A DNA stretch of 64,000 nt from Paenibacillus tianjinensis (GTDB lineage: Bacteria > Bacillota > Bacilli > Paenibacillales > Paenibacillaceae). How positions within the stretch are numbered: position 1 is the stretch's first letter; every line of letters begins with the position of its first letter. The stretch covers positions 6,164,001 to 6,228,000 of the forward strand of contig NZ_CP070969.1 in assembly GCF_017086365.1 (NCBI RefSeq). The letters run 5' to 3'. Position numbers and translations under genes: made by a program. Below, piece after piece: positions 14,133 through 22,202 of the stretch. The notes beneath the pieces are model-generated. The model was given only the letters and a program-made list of their open reading frames with translations, had not been told where the DNA came from and made no database searches.

Positions 14133-14159
14133 TACGAAAGATAAAGGAATATTGTTCGA
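14133..14159 (-). promoter_or_regulatory. Candidate autoregulated ECF-type promoter
   Basis: On the minus strand TCGAAC (14159-14154), 17 bases, then CGTA (14136-14133), about 34 bases before the sigma factor start. This resembles the TGAAAC-N16-CGTA consensus of SigW/SigX-type sigmas. A single site in one genome is weak evidence. Confidence 0.42.
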
Positions 14160-14266
14160 AATTTCACAAACAGAATTAGTTATTTAATACTAGTAATGGT
14201 AGTCATTGAAATAGTTCCGGTGTTGACTTAACGCATTGTTCATCATAAATATTTCGGTTATTTCAT

Positions 14267-14294
14267 AACAAAAGAGATACCTTTTGGGCATCTC
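14267..14294 (-). terminator. Terminator after the DUF4405 gene
   Basis: On the minus strand GAGATGCC and GGTATCTC form an 8-bp stem with one mismatch around CAAAA, followed by TTTTGTT, about 50 bases past the stop codon of the upstream gene. Confidence 0.7.
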
Positions 14295-14341
14295 CTCATG
14301 TATTGATAACTTTTATGGAAGCTGTCCATTCATACTTCCCC

Positions 14342-15175
14342 TCAATTCGGGGTCGTAACTATTTTCTTCTTACGGTATAAGCTCCATTTCTTCAGATAAT
14401 AGGCTGCAATGACGAACACGGCCATGATGCCGGTATACGTCAAAATGACGTTGACGAAGTTCACGTTTCCTCCCTTTTCCCCCCGGTTGAATCCAGAATG
14501 ACCTTCACCGCCGGAAGGCCTTCCTTCTCTCAGTCCGCCCCGCTCTCCGCCTCCGAAAGCCTCCTTACCCCCCAAGCCTGTTTGCTGTGTGCTCGCGCCG
14601 AAAGCCGAAACCGAGCTTTTTAGATGAGAGACGTAGGATGTCTGATTGATTTGGTTTAAACCAAATAGCAGGATGATCACCGTCAAGCCTTGAGCAACAT
14701 ACCGCATCCAGGCCCGGCCCTTCTTAATGCTGGTTATTTTCTTACACATGTTCACGACCCACTGCCAATGCAGCCCGACATGAATCCCGATCAATGCCAG
14801 CACCAGGAAAGATACCGAGATATGGGTCATTTTAAACCAATTCTCATTACCTACATTTATATTTGGAAAGACCACATGAGAAATTAGGATCCCGCTGACA
14901 ATAATGAACGTCATAGAAACCAGCAGCAGGAAATTCAGCGCATAACTGCCGCGTACCCTCCAGGATAAACTGCGGTTAAACATTTTTAGAGTGACCCGCT
15001 TCACCCAACCCCAATTCAGAAGAATATGAGTGATGTACGCACCGGCAAAAAAGAGGCCTGCTATTTCATGAAACGCTAACCCGCCTAGCACGTTTTTGTT
15101 GAAAAACAAGACAAACAATACGCTCATGATAATATCAAGCGCAAATTTGACATAGTTGATTTTTTTCATCTTCAT
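14342..15175 (-). CDS. DUF4405 multi-spanning membrane protein with Gly-rich loop
   Basis: About 277 residues. Four to six hydrophobic helices carry paired histidines (AFHEIAG, ITHILLNWGW, MTHISVS, GIHVGLHWQWV), the pattern of the DUF4405/cytochrome-b-like membrane fold that may hold haem. Between the fifth and last helices is a disordered Gly/Arg/Glu-rich stretch of about 45 residues (GGKEAFGGGERGGLREGRPS and on). The start at 15175 has GGGGAG five bases upstream; an in-frame ATG follows at 15169. Single gene with its own terminator. Partner and substrate are unknown. Confidence 0.7.
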   Translation of the reverse strand: MKMKKINYVKFALDIIMSVLFVLFFNKNVLGGLAFHEIAGLFFAGAYITHILLNWGWVKRVTLKMFNRSLSWRVRGSYALNFLLLVSMTFIIVSGILISHVVFPNINVGNENWFKMTHISVSFLVLALIGIHVGLHWQWVVNMCKKITSIKKGRAWMRYVAQGLTVIILLFGLNQINQTSYVSHLKSSVSAFGASTQQTGLGGKEAFGGGERGGLREGRPSGGEGHSGFNRGEKGGNVNFVNVILTYTGIMAVFVIAAYYLKKWSLYRKKKIVTTPN

Positions 15176-15272
15176 TTCAACTCCCCATATCTGCTTTTTA
15201 CTCAGTATGAGGCCCGAACCTTTAGTGAAGCTTAAAAATTGTGAGCTTCGAGTTTCCACAAAATCCAGCCTA

Positions 15273-15809
15273 CTAATTTTCTATAACAATTTCTCCTTCA
15301 CCACTTGGCTCTTCAAACCCGTTAAGAAAGGTTGTTAACAACTCCTCTGTAATCGTAAAGGCAGCATTTGCATCAAAACGCTGGCTGCGAATCTTAAGGC
15401 GCTTCCGCAATTCATCAGGATGCACCTTCAAATATATGAGTTTCCATTCCCCACCCGCATTTTCAATAATCTGCTTATATTCATTTCTTTCCGATCTGCT
15501 CCAGAAACTTGAGTCAACCACAACGTGCTTTTTATCTAGAATGAACTGCACGATCTTATTATGTAATCTTTGGTGTGCTTCATTTAAATAATCCCTATAC
15601 TTTTCAACGGGATAATCTATTCCATACCGTCCGTTGGCTGACCATACCTCCTCATCAATCGAAAGACGCTTATAGCCATACTCCTCCAATTTTTGTGAAA
15701 AGGTCGTTTTCCCGGAACCCGCTATTCCGCACATTAATATAACTACAGCTTTTTCAGGATCCCGTTCTGAATCCATTAAAAGCTCGATACCGAATTTTTC
15801 TAACATCAT
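15273..15809 (-). CDS. P-loop AAA/zeta-toxin-like kinase family protein
   Basis: 178 residues. Walker A is GIAGSGKTT near residue 28, followed by RLSIDEEVW, the conserved Asp-Glu region of the zeta/chloramphenicol-phosphotransferase-like small-molecule kinases, and a C-terminal LxxR lid region (RKRLKIRSQRFDANAAFTI). Proteins of this type phosphorylate small metabolites or antibiotics. No antitoxin gene is adjacent, so a toxin role is unlikely. The substrate cannot be read from the sequence. Confidence 0.75.
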   Translation of the reverse strand: MMLEKFGIELLMDSERDPEKAVVILMCGIAGSGKTTFSQKLEEYGYKRLSIDEEVWSANGRYGIDYPVEKYRDYLNEAHQRLHNKIVQFILDKKHVVVDSSFWSRSERNEYKQIIENAGGEWKLIYLKVHPDELRKRLKIRSQRFDANAAFTITEELLTTFLNGFEEPSGEGEIVIEN

Positions 15810-15906
15810 GTACCCCTCCTAATCTCCACTTGAAACTGTGACATCATATAGCGTGTACCCATCAAATATACCATCTCTTCAAATGGGTTCAACTTTCTGC
15901 CAGCAA

Positions 15907-15946
15907 TAAAAAAGAGCCGCCCAAACGTTCTGGGCAACTCTTTGTC
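15907..15946 (-). terminator. Terminator after the VOC protein gene
   Basis: On the minus strand AAAGAGTTGCCCAGA and GGGCGGCTCTTTTTT form a stem of about ten pairs with one mismatch, followed by a T-run, a few bases past the stop codon. Confidence 0.85.
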
Positions 15947-15951
15947 TGTAA

Positions 15952-16374
15952 TTATTGTTCAAGCTCCGTATAAATTTGAAAGGTCACGCCGAATTTATCC
16001 GTTACATCACCAAATCCAGGGCTAAAGGGTTCTTCTCTAAACGGCATATTGACTTGCCCTTCCTGCCGCAAAGCCTCATAAATCCGTTTGGATTGTTCTA
16101 CTTCGTTCGTGGTAATGCAAATGGTCACCCGTTTCCCGCTTTCAATAGTCGAACCGCCTGGGGTATCCGATAACATCAGCTCTGTCACACCGACCTTTAA
16201 CTTAGCATGCGCCACAAGACTGCTCAGATCGTCAGTGAACGTAGTAGGCATGTCCGGCATTTCACCGTAAGTCATTATGGAGAGGACTTCTGCATCTATG
16301 GCTTGTTCATAAAACTGAATGGCTTCCTTTACCCGTCCCTCCAAAGTGATATAAGGGGTAAGTTTTAACGTCAT
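15952..16374 (-). CDS. VOC superfamily (PhnB/glyoxalase-like) protein
   Basis: 140 residues with two beta-alpha-beta-beta-beta modules. LTPYITLEGRVKEAIQFYEQAI opens the first, and GDVTDKFGVTFQIYTE closes the second with the GxxxDxFGxxW-like signature of PhnB-type proteins. The usual metal ligands of true glyoxalase are not complete, so this is probably a binding or demethylase-like member of unknown substrate. The ATG at 16374 has GGAGG nine bases upstream; a longer 5' extension lacks a ribosome binding site. Confidence 0.8.
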   Translation of the reverse strand: MTLKLTPYITLEGRVKEAIQFYEQAIDAEVLSIMTYGEMPDMPTTFTDDLSSLVAHAKLKVGVTELMLSDTPGGSTIESGKRVTICITTNEVEQSKRIYEALRQEGQVNMPFREEPFSPGFGDVTDKFGVTFQIYTELEQ

Positions 16375-16647
16375 AAAATTGTTCCTCCTCGAGTTTGGAT
16401 TCGATTGATGATTCATAAGTATAGACGATCCGGCACCCGATAAATCATCGGTATACCCGAAATTTCCCTTCTTGGAGCGATGTCATATCCAATCTTCCAC
16501 CAATGTTGTATACTAAGTTTTTTGCTCCCGCTGAAGAGACTAATATGGGGAATGGAAAGTTGAAAGTACCTCATAATGGGTATTCTGACTAAGGGGTAAT
16601 ACTTTAAGCAGGGAATTTTGTTAACCATCAAGGGAGGAAGTAGCAGC

Positions 16648-18138
16648 ATGGCTGATTTAAACAAACAAAGAGTTGTTGAAAGTGTTCCGCAACGGGGGTT
16701 TTTTGGACATCCTAAAGGGTTATTTACTCTGTTCTTCACAGAGTTTTGGGAGCGGTTTTCCTATTATGGAATGAGAGCTATCCTTGTTTATTATATGTAT
16801 TATGAGCTGAGCCAAGGCGGACTCGGCATGGAGGAGAGCACAGCGCTCGCCATTATGTCTATTTATGGTTCACTGGTCTATATGTCCGGGATTATTGGCG
16901 GCTGGTTGGCGGACCGGATATTCGGTGCATCAAGGGCTGTATTCTACGGCGGTATATTAATCATGCTCGGGCATATCACCTTAGCCATCCCGGGGAGTAT
17001 TTCCTTATTTTTTGTTTCCATGGTTCTGATCGTGCTGGGTACGGGCCTGCTGAAGCCTAATGTATCCAGTATTGTAGGTGAGCTTTACAGCGAACAAGAT
17101 GGGCGCCGGGATGCAGGCTTCAGTATATACTACATGGGTATCAACCTGGGGGCATTTATCGCTCCGCTAATTGTAGGATACGTCGGAGATTATAATTTCC
17201 ACCTGGGCTTCGGCATTGCAGCCGTCGGTATGTTGCTGGGCTTAATCATCTTCATCTTTACCAAGAAAAGAAACCTCGGCCTAGCAGGCACTTTAGTCGC
17301 AAGTCCCTTATCACAAGCAGAACGAAAAAAAGTATTCCTTATCTTCGGTATCAGTGCAGTACTTCTCGCTGTTATTGTTGCTGTTACGATCCCATTAGGT
17401 CTGTTAACGTTTAAATCCTTTATAACGGTTGTAGGTATTCTGGGAATTCTGATTCCCACCCTGTATTTCATTGTCATGTTCCGTAGTCCGCTCACAACAA
17501 GCGTCGAACGCTCAAGACTCGTTGCTTATATTCCGCTGTTTATTGCAGCGATTATGTTCTGGGCGATTCAGGAACAAGGGTCAACCATCCTTGCCAGTTA
17601 TGCAGATAAACGTACACAGCTCGATTTTGCCGGTATGCATATTCGTCCAGCCTGGTTCCAGTCTTTAAATCCTTTGTTTGTTATCACGCTGGCCCCCCTC
17701 TTCGCCTGGTTGTGGGTGAAGCTCGGGAAACGGCAGCCTTCGATTCCGAAGAAATTCGCCTTGGGTCTATTATTTGCCGGATTATCCTTCCTTGTGATCC
17801 TGTTGCCGGCTTACTTTGGCGGTGAGGATTCCCTGGTTAATCCGTTATGGCTTGTTCTTAGCTATTTCATCGTTGTGCTGGGGGAATTATGCTTGTCTCC
17901 TGTAGGACTGTCGGCTACCACCAAACTGGCACCCTCCGCCTTCTCCGCCCAGACCATGAGCTTATGGTTCTTATCCAATGCGGCTGCCCAGGCAATTAAT
18001 GCGCAGATTGTTAAATTTTATTCGGCTGACACTGAGATGGTATACTTTGGTGTCATTGGAGGCGCAGCCATCCTCCTGAGTATCCTGCTCTACTTGTCCT
18101 CCAAGAAAATTCAGGGGTATATGAAAGGGATTCAGTAA
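16648..18138 (+). CDS. dtpT: POT/PTR-family di- and tripeptide:proton symporter
   Basis: 496 residues with 12-14 hydrophobic helices. The N-terminal FFTEFWERFSYYGMRAILVYY carries the ExxERF(x)YYG proton/peptide motif of the POT family, and GxxADRIFG (loop 2-3) and the GAFIAPLIVGYVGD region fit as well. It imports short peptides driven by protons. GGGAGG is ten bases before the chosen ATG. A strong terminator follows, so it is a single-gene unit. The family is certain; the exact symbol is by similarity. Confidence 0.9.
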   Translation: MADLNKQRVVESVPQRGFFGHPKGLFTLFFTEFWERFSYYGMRAILVYYMYYELSQGGLGMEESTALAIMSIYGSLVYMSGIIGGWLADRIFGASRAVFYGGILIMLGHITLAIPGSISLFFVSMVLIVLGTGLLKPNVSSIVGELYSEQDGRRDAGFSIYYMGINLGAFIAPLIVGYVGDYNFHLGFGIAAVGMLLGLIIFIFTKKRNLGLAGTLVASPLSQAERKKVFLIFGISAVLLAVIVAVTIPLGLLTFKSFITVVGILGILIPTLYFIVMFRSPLTTSVERSRLVAYIPLFIAAIMFWAIQEQGSTILASYADKRTQLDFAGMHIRPAWFQSLNPLFVITLAPLFAWLWVKLGKRQPSIPKKFALGLLFAGLSFLVILLPAYFGGEDSLVNPLWLVLSYFIVVLGELCLSPVGLSATTKLAPSAFSAQTMSLWFLSNAAAQAINAQIVKFYSADTEMVYFGVIGGAAILLSILLYLSSKKIQGYMKGIQ

Positions 18139-18180
18139 AAGATACTCCCTTTGATAATTAATCCATATTCACACAATCAA

Positions 18181-18226
18181 GCAGCCGCACGGATCATCCT
18201 CCGTGCGGCTGCTATTTGTTTTATTG
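18181..18226. terminator. Strong terminator after the peptide transporter
   Basis: GCAGCCGCACGG pairs with CCGTGCGGCTGC across ATCATCCT, followed by TATTTGTTTTATT on the plus strand. It also lies just past the end of the convergent RCC1/SLH gene and may serve both. Confidence 0.88.
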
Positions 18227-18245
18227 AAATGTGCCGCAAGCTACG

Positions 18246-20441
18246 TTACTTCGCGTAGTCCATAATCCGGGTAATGATAACCGCCGCCTCTGCCCGGGTG
18301 GCTGTCTGATTAGGCCGGAAGGTCCCGTCCTGGAATCCGCCAATAATTCCTGCTTCCACGGCAGCCCCGATATTCCCTCGCTGGTTCTTAATATCAGCGT
18401 TATCCTGGAAGGCAAGTGCCGATTCATTAGGCTGGAGGCCCAGCGCTCTAGCCGCCATAGCGGCGATTTCAAATCGGGTAATATTCCCCTCCGGCAGGAA
18501 GTGTTGGCCGTACTCATTGGGCTGAATGATCCCATTTGCGACGGCAGCCTCAATAGCTCCGTTCGACCACCGCTTGGCTGGCACATCAGAGAAGGATGTT
18601 TTCCCCTTCACTGCCGCAAGCCCTTTTGCCTGCACCAGCATCTTCACAAATTGTTCTCTCGTTATGGCCGCATTCGGCTTTACAGAATAATCACTGTAGC
18701 CGCCCAGAATCGACTGATCATACAGCCGCTCCATGGCAGCCTGCGCCCAATGTCCCTCCATATCATAGCCATGCGGCGGGTTCAGTCCCGGTATGCGGAC
18801 AGGGACAAGCCGCTTGTTCGTTGAACCGTCGCCAAGCACTCCCCGTTTATCGTTATATCCCCATGCCCAAACGGTTCCGTCTTTTTTCAGAACGTAAGAG
18901 TTCATCAATCCGCCGGCAATATCAACGGCATCTTTGATGACTGTCACACGGTGAAACGTATGGTAGTCCTCAGAGTTATCGGCATACCCCAACCCCAGCT
19001 CACCCTGCCGGTTCGTACCGGAGGTCCAAACCGTACCATCCTTTTTCAGCAGCAGTGTGTGGTAATATCCGGAGCTGAGCTTTACTATATCAGCGGTCTT
19101 TTTCAGGACTGGCTGGCTTTCCCCCCACATCCAGAGCGTGCCGTCCTGCTTAAGGGCGTATCTCGGATTTCCGCCGCCCCATATTTTCACTACTTTCGTG
19201 AATTCCGGGATAGGGTCCACCGTAGCAAAACGGATTCCGAGAATTTCGAATATGGGGCTTATCACATACTTCATCTGGTGCGGTCCGGTGAATACCTTTC
19301 CACTGCCCTTACCTTGGTAGTACCAGACCGTTCCGTCATCCTTCAGCATTAACATCTTGTAGCCACCGGCAATGCTCGTCACATGATTGATGCCTGGAAT
19401 CTGGATCGGATATTCCAGAGGCTTGGTGGATTCCATAATCGAGTTGGATACGAAGACTTCATCTCCCCAAATCCAGACCGTTCCATCCTCCTTCAAAGCA
19501 TACGAGGTGTTATCGAAGGCGAGGATATCTTTAACATGCTCGATCTGAGCTTTGACAGGAGCCGTATAAAAGTTTGCGTAGCCGTTAATGTCATTACCGA
19601 GCTGCCCGAAATCATTCATACCCCAGGCCCACACATTGCCGTCCGAATCAAGCGCTAGACGATGCCGTGTTCCCGCCGCGACCTTTACGATATTGGAAGG
19701 TAAACCGGATACCTGCTCCGCGCCTTTCGTATTCCCCCATTCCCAGACCGAGCCGTCATTCTTCAATGCCAGGTGGTTAAAACCGAAAGCGCTGATTGAT
19801 ATCACCTTAGGATATCTAGTGGCCGATGGAGCAGGGCTTATACTGGCTGAGCCGGCAGGCTTCGCAGCGGCTTGACCTGCCGGCTTGGAATCGGTTTGAT
19901 TGGTCTTTGACGCTACTCCGGAGCCGGGCAGCGGCTTAGGGTCGACCAGGCCGGTATATGTCTGCTCCTTCGAAGGAATATCATTTCCATCGGGCGTCAG
20001 AACGTGCAGGGTGAAAACAAGTCTGCCTTGATCTAGCTTCATAGCTTTCAATTGCTCATCAAAGAAGCTTCGGGGCAAAGTCAGATTCAGATAAATCGAA
20101 GAATCCCCTGTTATCCTAACGGCATTTACATTAGGATCATTCCTGAAATAGACCGCAGGAGCACTGCCTGCGTCTGTTATGAACTCAATCCGCGCATCAA
20201 GCACAGCATCGAAATAATCATAGGAAGGGCCTGTAGGGAAAGTGTAACCGAAACGGTACATAACCGTATCCGAATTGAATGAAGCATCGAACAAGGTTAA
20301 TTCCGGCTGCGTGGACGGGGTACCTTCACCACTTGAATTTTCCGCAAAGGCGTTTGGCAATGCTGGGGACAATCCGGTGATAAGAGCTAAGAACATGAGA
20401 GCAAATAAGAAGTGTTTTAATGGGTGGGATTTCATCGCCAT
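18246..20441 (-). CDS. Secreted RCC1-repeat protein with three C-terminal SLH domains
   Basis: 731 residues. A Sec signal peptide covers residues 1-33 (cleavage near NAFA). A beta-rich domain follows (about residues 45-170), then a Pro/Ala/Ser linker (about 175-210), then about seven RCC1 repeats (about 210-555) recognisable by ALKxDGxVWxWG. Three SLH motifs lie at the C-terminus (MEGHWAQAAMERLYDQSILGG, SFSDVPAKRWSNGAIEAAVANG, NRGNIGAAVEAGIIGGFQDG). The SLH domains bind pyruvylated cell-wall polymer, so the protein is displayed on the cell surface. The RCC1 propeller probably mediates binding. GGAAGGA precedes the ATG. No adjacent partner. Confidence 0.9.
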   Translation of the reverse strand: MAMKSHPLKHFLFALMFLALITGLSPALPNAFAENSSGEGTPSTQPELTLFDASFNSDTVMYRFGYTFPTGPSYDYFDAVLDARIEFITDAGSAPAVYFRNDPNVNAVRITGDSSIYLNLTLPRSFFDEQLKAMKLDQGRLVFTLHVLTPDGNDIPSKEQTYTGLVDPKPLPGSGVASKTNQTDSKPAGQAAAKPAGSASISPAPSATRYPKVISISAFGFNHLALKNDGSVWEWGNTKGAEQVSGLPSNIVKVAAGTRHRLALDSDGNVWAWGMNDFGQLGNDINGYANFYTAPVKAQIEHVKDILAFDNTSYALKEDGTVWIWGDEVFVSNSIMESTKPLEYPIQIPGINHVTSIAGGYKMLMLKDDGTVWYYQGKGSGKVFTGPHQMKYVISPIFEILGIRFATVDPIPEFTKVVKIWGGGNPRYALKQDGTLWMWGESQPVLKKTADIVKLSSGYYHTLLLKKDGTVWTSGTNRQGELGLGYADNSEDYHTFHRVTVIKDAVDIAGGLMNSYVLKKDGTVWAWGYNDKRGVLGDGSTNKRLVPVRIPGLNPPHGYDMEGHWAQAAMERLYDQSILGGYSDYSVKPNAAITREQFVKMLVQAKGLAAVKGKTSFSDVPAKRWSNGAIEAAVANGIIQPNEYGQHFLPEGNITRFEIAAMAARALGLQPNESALAFQDNADIKNQRGNIGAAVEAGIIGGFQDGTFRPNQTATRAEAAVIITRIMDYAK

Positions 20442-20656
20442 CTTATCGTTCCTTCCAAAAGATAGTTGGTATATTATGTAATATTACCTCACATCATTAT
20501 AGCAGGAACATTTTAGCACAACAATATAGAAATGCTTGTGCACTGATAACCCAGGGCCTCTCCACTATATGGATATTAACTCTTCTAAATCGATGCAAAC
20601 GCCGTTTCAAAGATAGCCTTTTAAAAATACTATATATCAAAAGGATGGTGATAAAA

Positions 20657-21097
20657 ATGAGTATAAGTCCACTCTGTAGACAGTTTGCGGAGATTTTTGG
20701 TGGTGAGCCCCAGGTCGTTAACGGAGTATGTGTTGCAACTAAGCTACGTACTAATATTAAGGTGCGGATCTTGGGCAGACGTTCAAAAGGCTTGTTCACA
20801 CTTCCTTTCGGTATTTCCTTCGAGAGTGTTGGGAAAGACGGCAGAGCACTATGCCTTGGGGAATCTGTGATCCTCACCCGGGAAATCAATCCATTTATCT
20901 CTGAACTCCGCAAAGCAGGCATTAAAGTAACTGCTCTTCATAACCACTGGTTATTTACGAACCCGAACATCTGGTACATCCATTGGGAAGCCGTCCAAAA
21001 ACCACTGGTATTCGCCAGAAAAGTGCGTAACGCCTCCAAAGTCCTGACCAATAAACCCGTTGGCCCCTTCGTCTGTAAGCCCTCCATCAAAAAATAA
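20657..21097 (+). CDS. DUF1259 domain protein (LppY/LpqO-like)
   Basis: 146 residues covering a DUF1259 domain: an N-terminal strand region (GEPQVVNGVCVATKLRTNIKV), then SLGES-like CLGESVILTREINPFISELRKAGIKVTALHNHWL and NIWYIHWEA. The ALHNHWL and IHWEA motifs are the family hallmark and could bind metal, but no function is known. There is no signal peptide, unlike the mycobacterial LpqO. GGATGGTGAT sits just before the ATG. Single gene with its own terminator. Confidence 0.78.
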   Translation: MSISPLCRQFAEIFGGEPQVVNGVCVATKLRTNIKVRILGRRSKGLFTLPFGISFESVGKDGRALCLGESVILTREINPFISELRKAGIKVTALHNHWLFTNPNIWYIHWEAVQKPLVFARKVRNASKVLTNKPVGPFVCKPSIKK

Positions 21098-21123
21098 AGG
21101 CACTCATAAAATCTATCCTTTTT

Positions 21124-21153
21124 GGGTGCTGAACATTTCAGCATCCTTTTTTA
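21124..21153 (+). terminator. Terminator after the DUF1259 gene
   Basis: GGGTGCTGAA and TTCAGCATCC form a stem around CAT, followed by TTTTTT. Confidence 0.85.
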
Positions 21154-21186
21154 TTACATGCCTAGTGGTTCATTTCTGAAATTTGT

Positions 21187-22026
21187 CTATAATTTATAAA
21201 TGCTTTCATTAAGGATCTCCTTAGGGTGAACAGCTATTAATTCAGTGAAAGAGACTTGCGGATGTGACCTTAGGTAGCTGTTAACTACTAAATTACCAAA
21301 GATGTAACCCACACACCATGGGAGTCCGCTCTTTTCGTCTCCAAACATATATTTATCAAAATCGTGCCGGTCTGTGGAAAAGAGGATTGGTTTGATTTTG
21401 TCCCAGAATTCTATTTCTTCGCTTTCGGTCAACGTCCTAAGCCATTGCGGCTGTAGGTCAGGAAATAGACTTTTGGCAAACGCATCCGCCTGTCCCTCAT
21501 TGATCATATACTCCAGGAAGTTCCCCTCTAATCCGCCATTCAACACATACCAGTGATGCCCCCAAACGCTATGATGGTACTCGTGACCAAAAACGTAGGG
21601 AATCCATTCTTCCCAATTGTCTGCTAGCGGATTGACATTAATCATTATATTTCCGAAAACACATGCACCTGCCACTCCATTCTGACGTGCTTTTACGAGC
21701 TCATTATTGTTAGGATAAATAGCTGCTATTATGGGGTCTTCATCGTGCTTCGGGAGTTCGCGGCTTATTCGGATGAATTCACTCTTAAGATTATCTACAT
21801 CTATTTCCGCCAGCAACTTCAACTGCTGTTCAAGTGTATCTAAGTCCTCAATCCCGGCAGGTTTCATGAAGCTTTGGTCAAACGGGGCCCACTGAGAAAT
21901 TCGATCCCAGTACGGCTGAATTAAGTGCGCATCCCACAACAGCTGGGAGTCTTTTTTGTTACCTTTTTTCATTTCGTCAATGTACTTCCATGCATTTTTA
22001 AATGGGCAAATGATTTCAATTTCCAT
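21187..22026 (-). CDS. DUF2268 putative zinc-dependent protease
   Basis: 279 residues. The zinc site is HEYHH in VFGHEYHHSVWGHHW near residues 148-162, followed by LEYMINEGQADAFAKSLFPD, where Glu is the likely third ligand. This is the gluzincin-type layout of the DUF2268 predicted Zn-protease family. The N-terminus lacks a signal peptide, so it is probably cytoplasmic. The gene stands alone between a convergent terminator and the divergent STAND gene. The substrate is unknown. Confidence 0.8.
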   Translation of the reverse strand: MEIEIICPFKNAWKYIDEMKKGNKKDSQLLWDAHLIQPYWDRISQWAPFDQSFMKPAGIEDLDTLEQQLKLLAEIDVDNLKSEFIRISRELPKHDEDPIIAAIYPNNNELVKARQNGVAGACVFGNIMINVNPLADNWEEWIPYVFGHEYHHSVWGHHWYVLNGGLEGNFLEYMINEGQADAFAKSLFPDLQPQWLRTLTESEEIEFWDKIKPILFSTDRHDFDKYMFGDEKSGLPWCVGYIFGNLVVNSYLRSHPQVSFTELIAVHPKEILNESIYKL

Positions 22027-22202
22027 TCCCTATACCTCCTATAAAATCCATCTATAGTCAGTATCCAGGATATACAACATGATAAATAGTTAAATAATCG
22101 TTATAGTCGATTTTTCCCCTCCATGGTAAAGTACAATATTGAGATATAAGGTAATGTGGATACAGGACTGCGTGTCGTTATGGCAGGAAGAGGGGTCTTC
22201 AT

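Noticed and set aside
15273..15809. Zeta-toxin of a toxin-antitoxin pair
   Set aside because: The P-loop kinase has no adjacent antitoxin gene and fits small-molecule kinases equally well.
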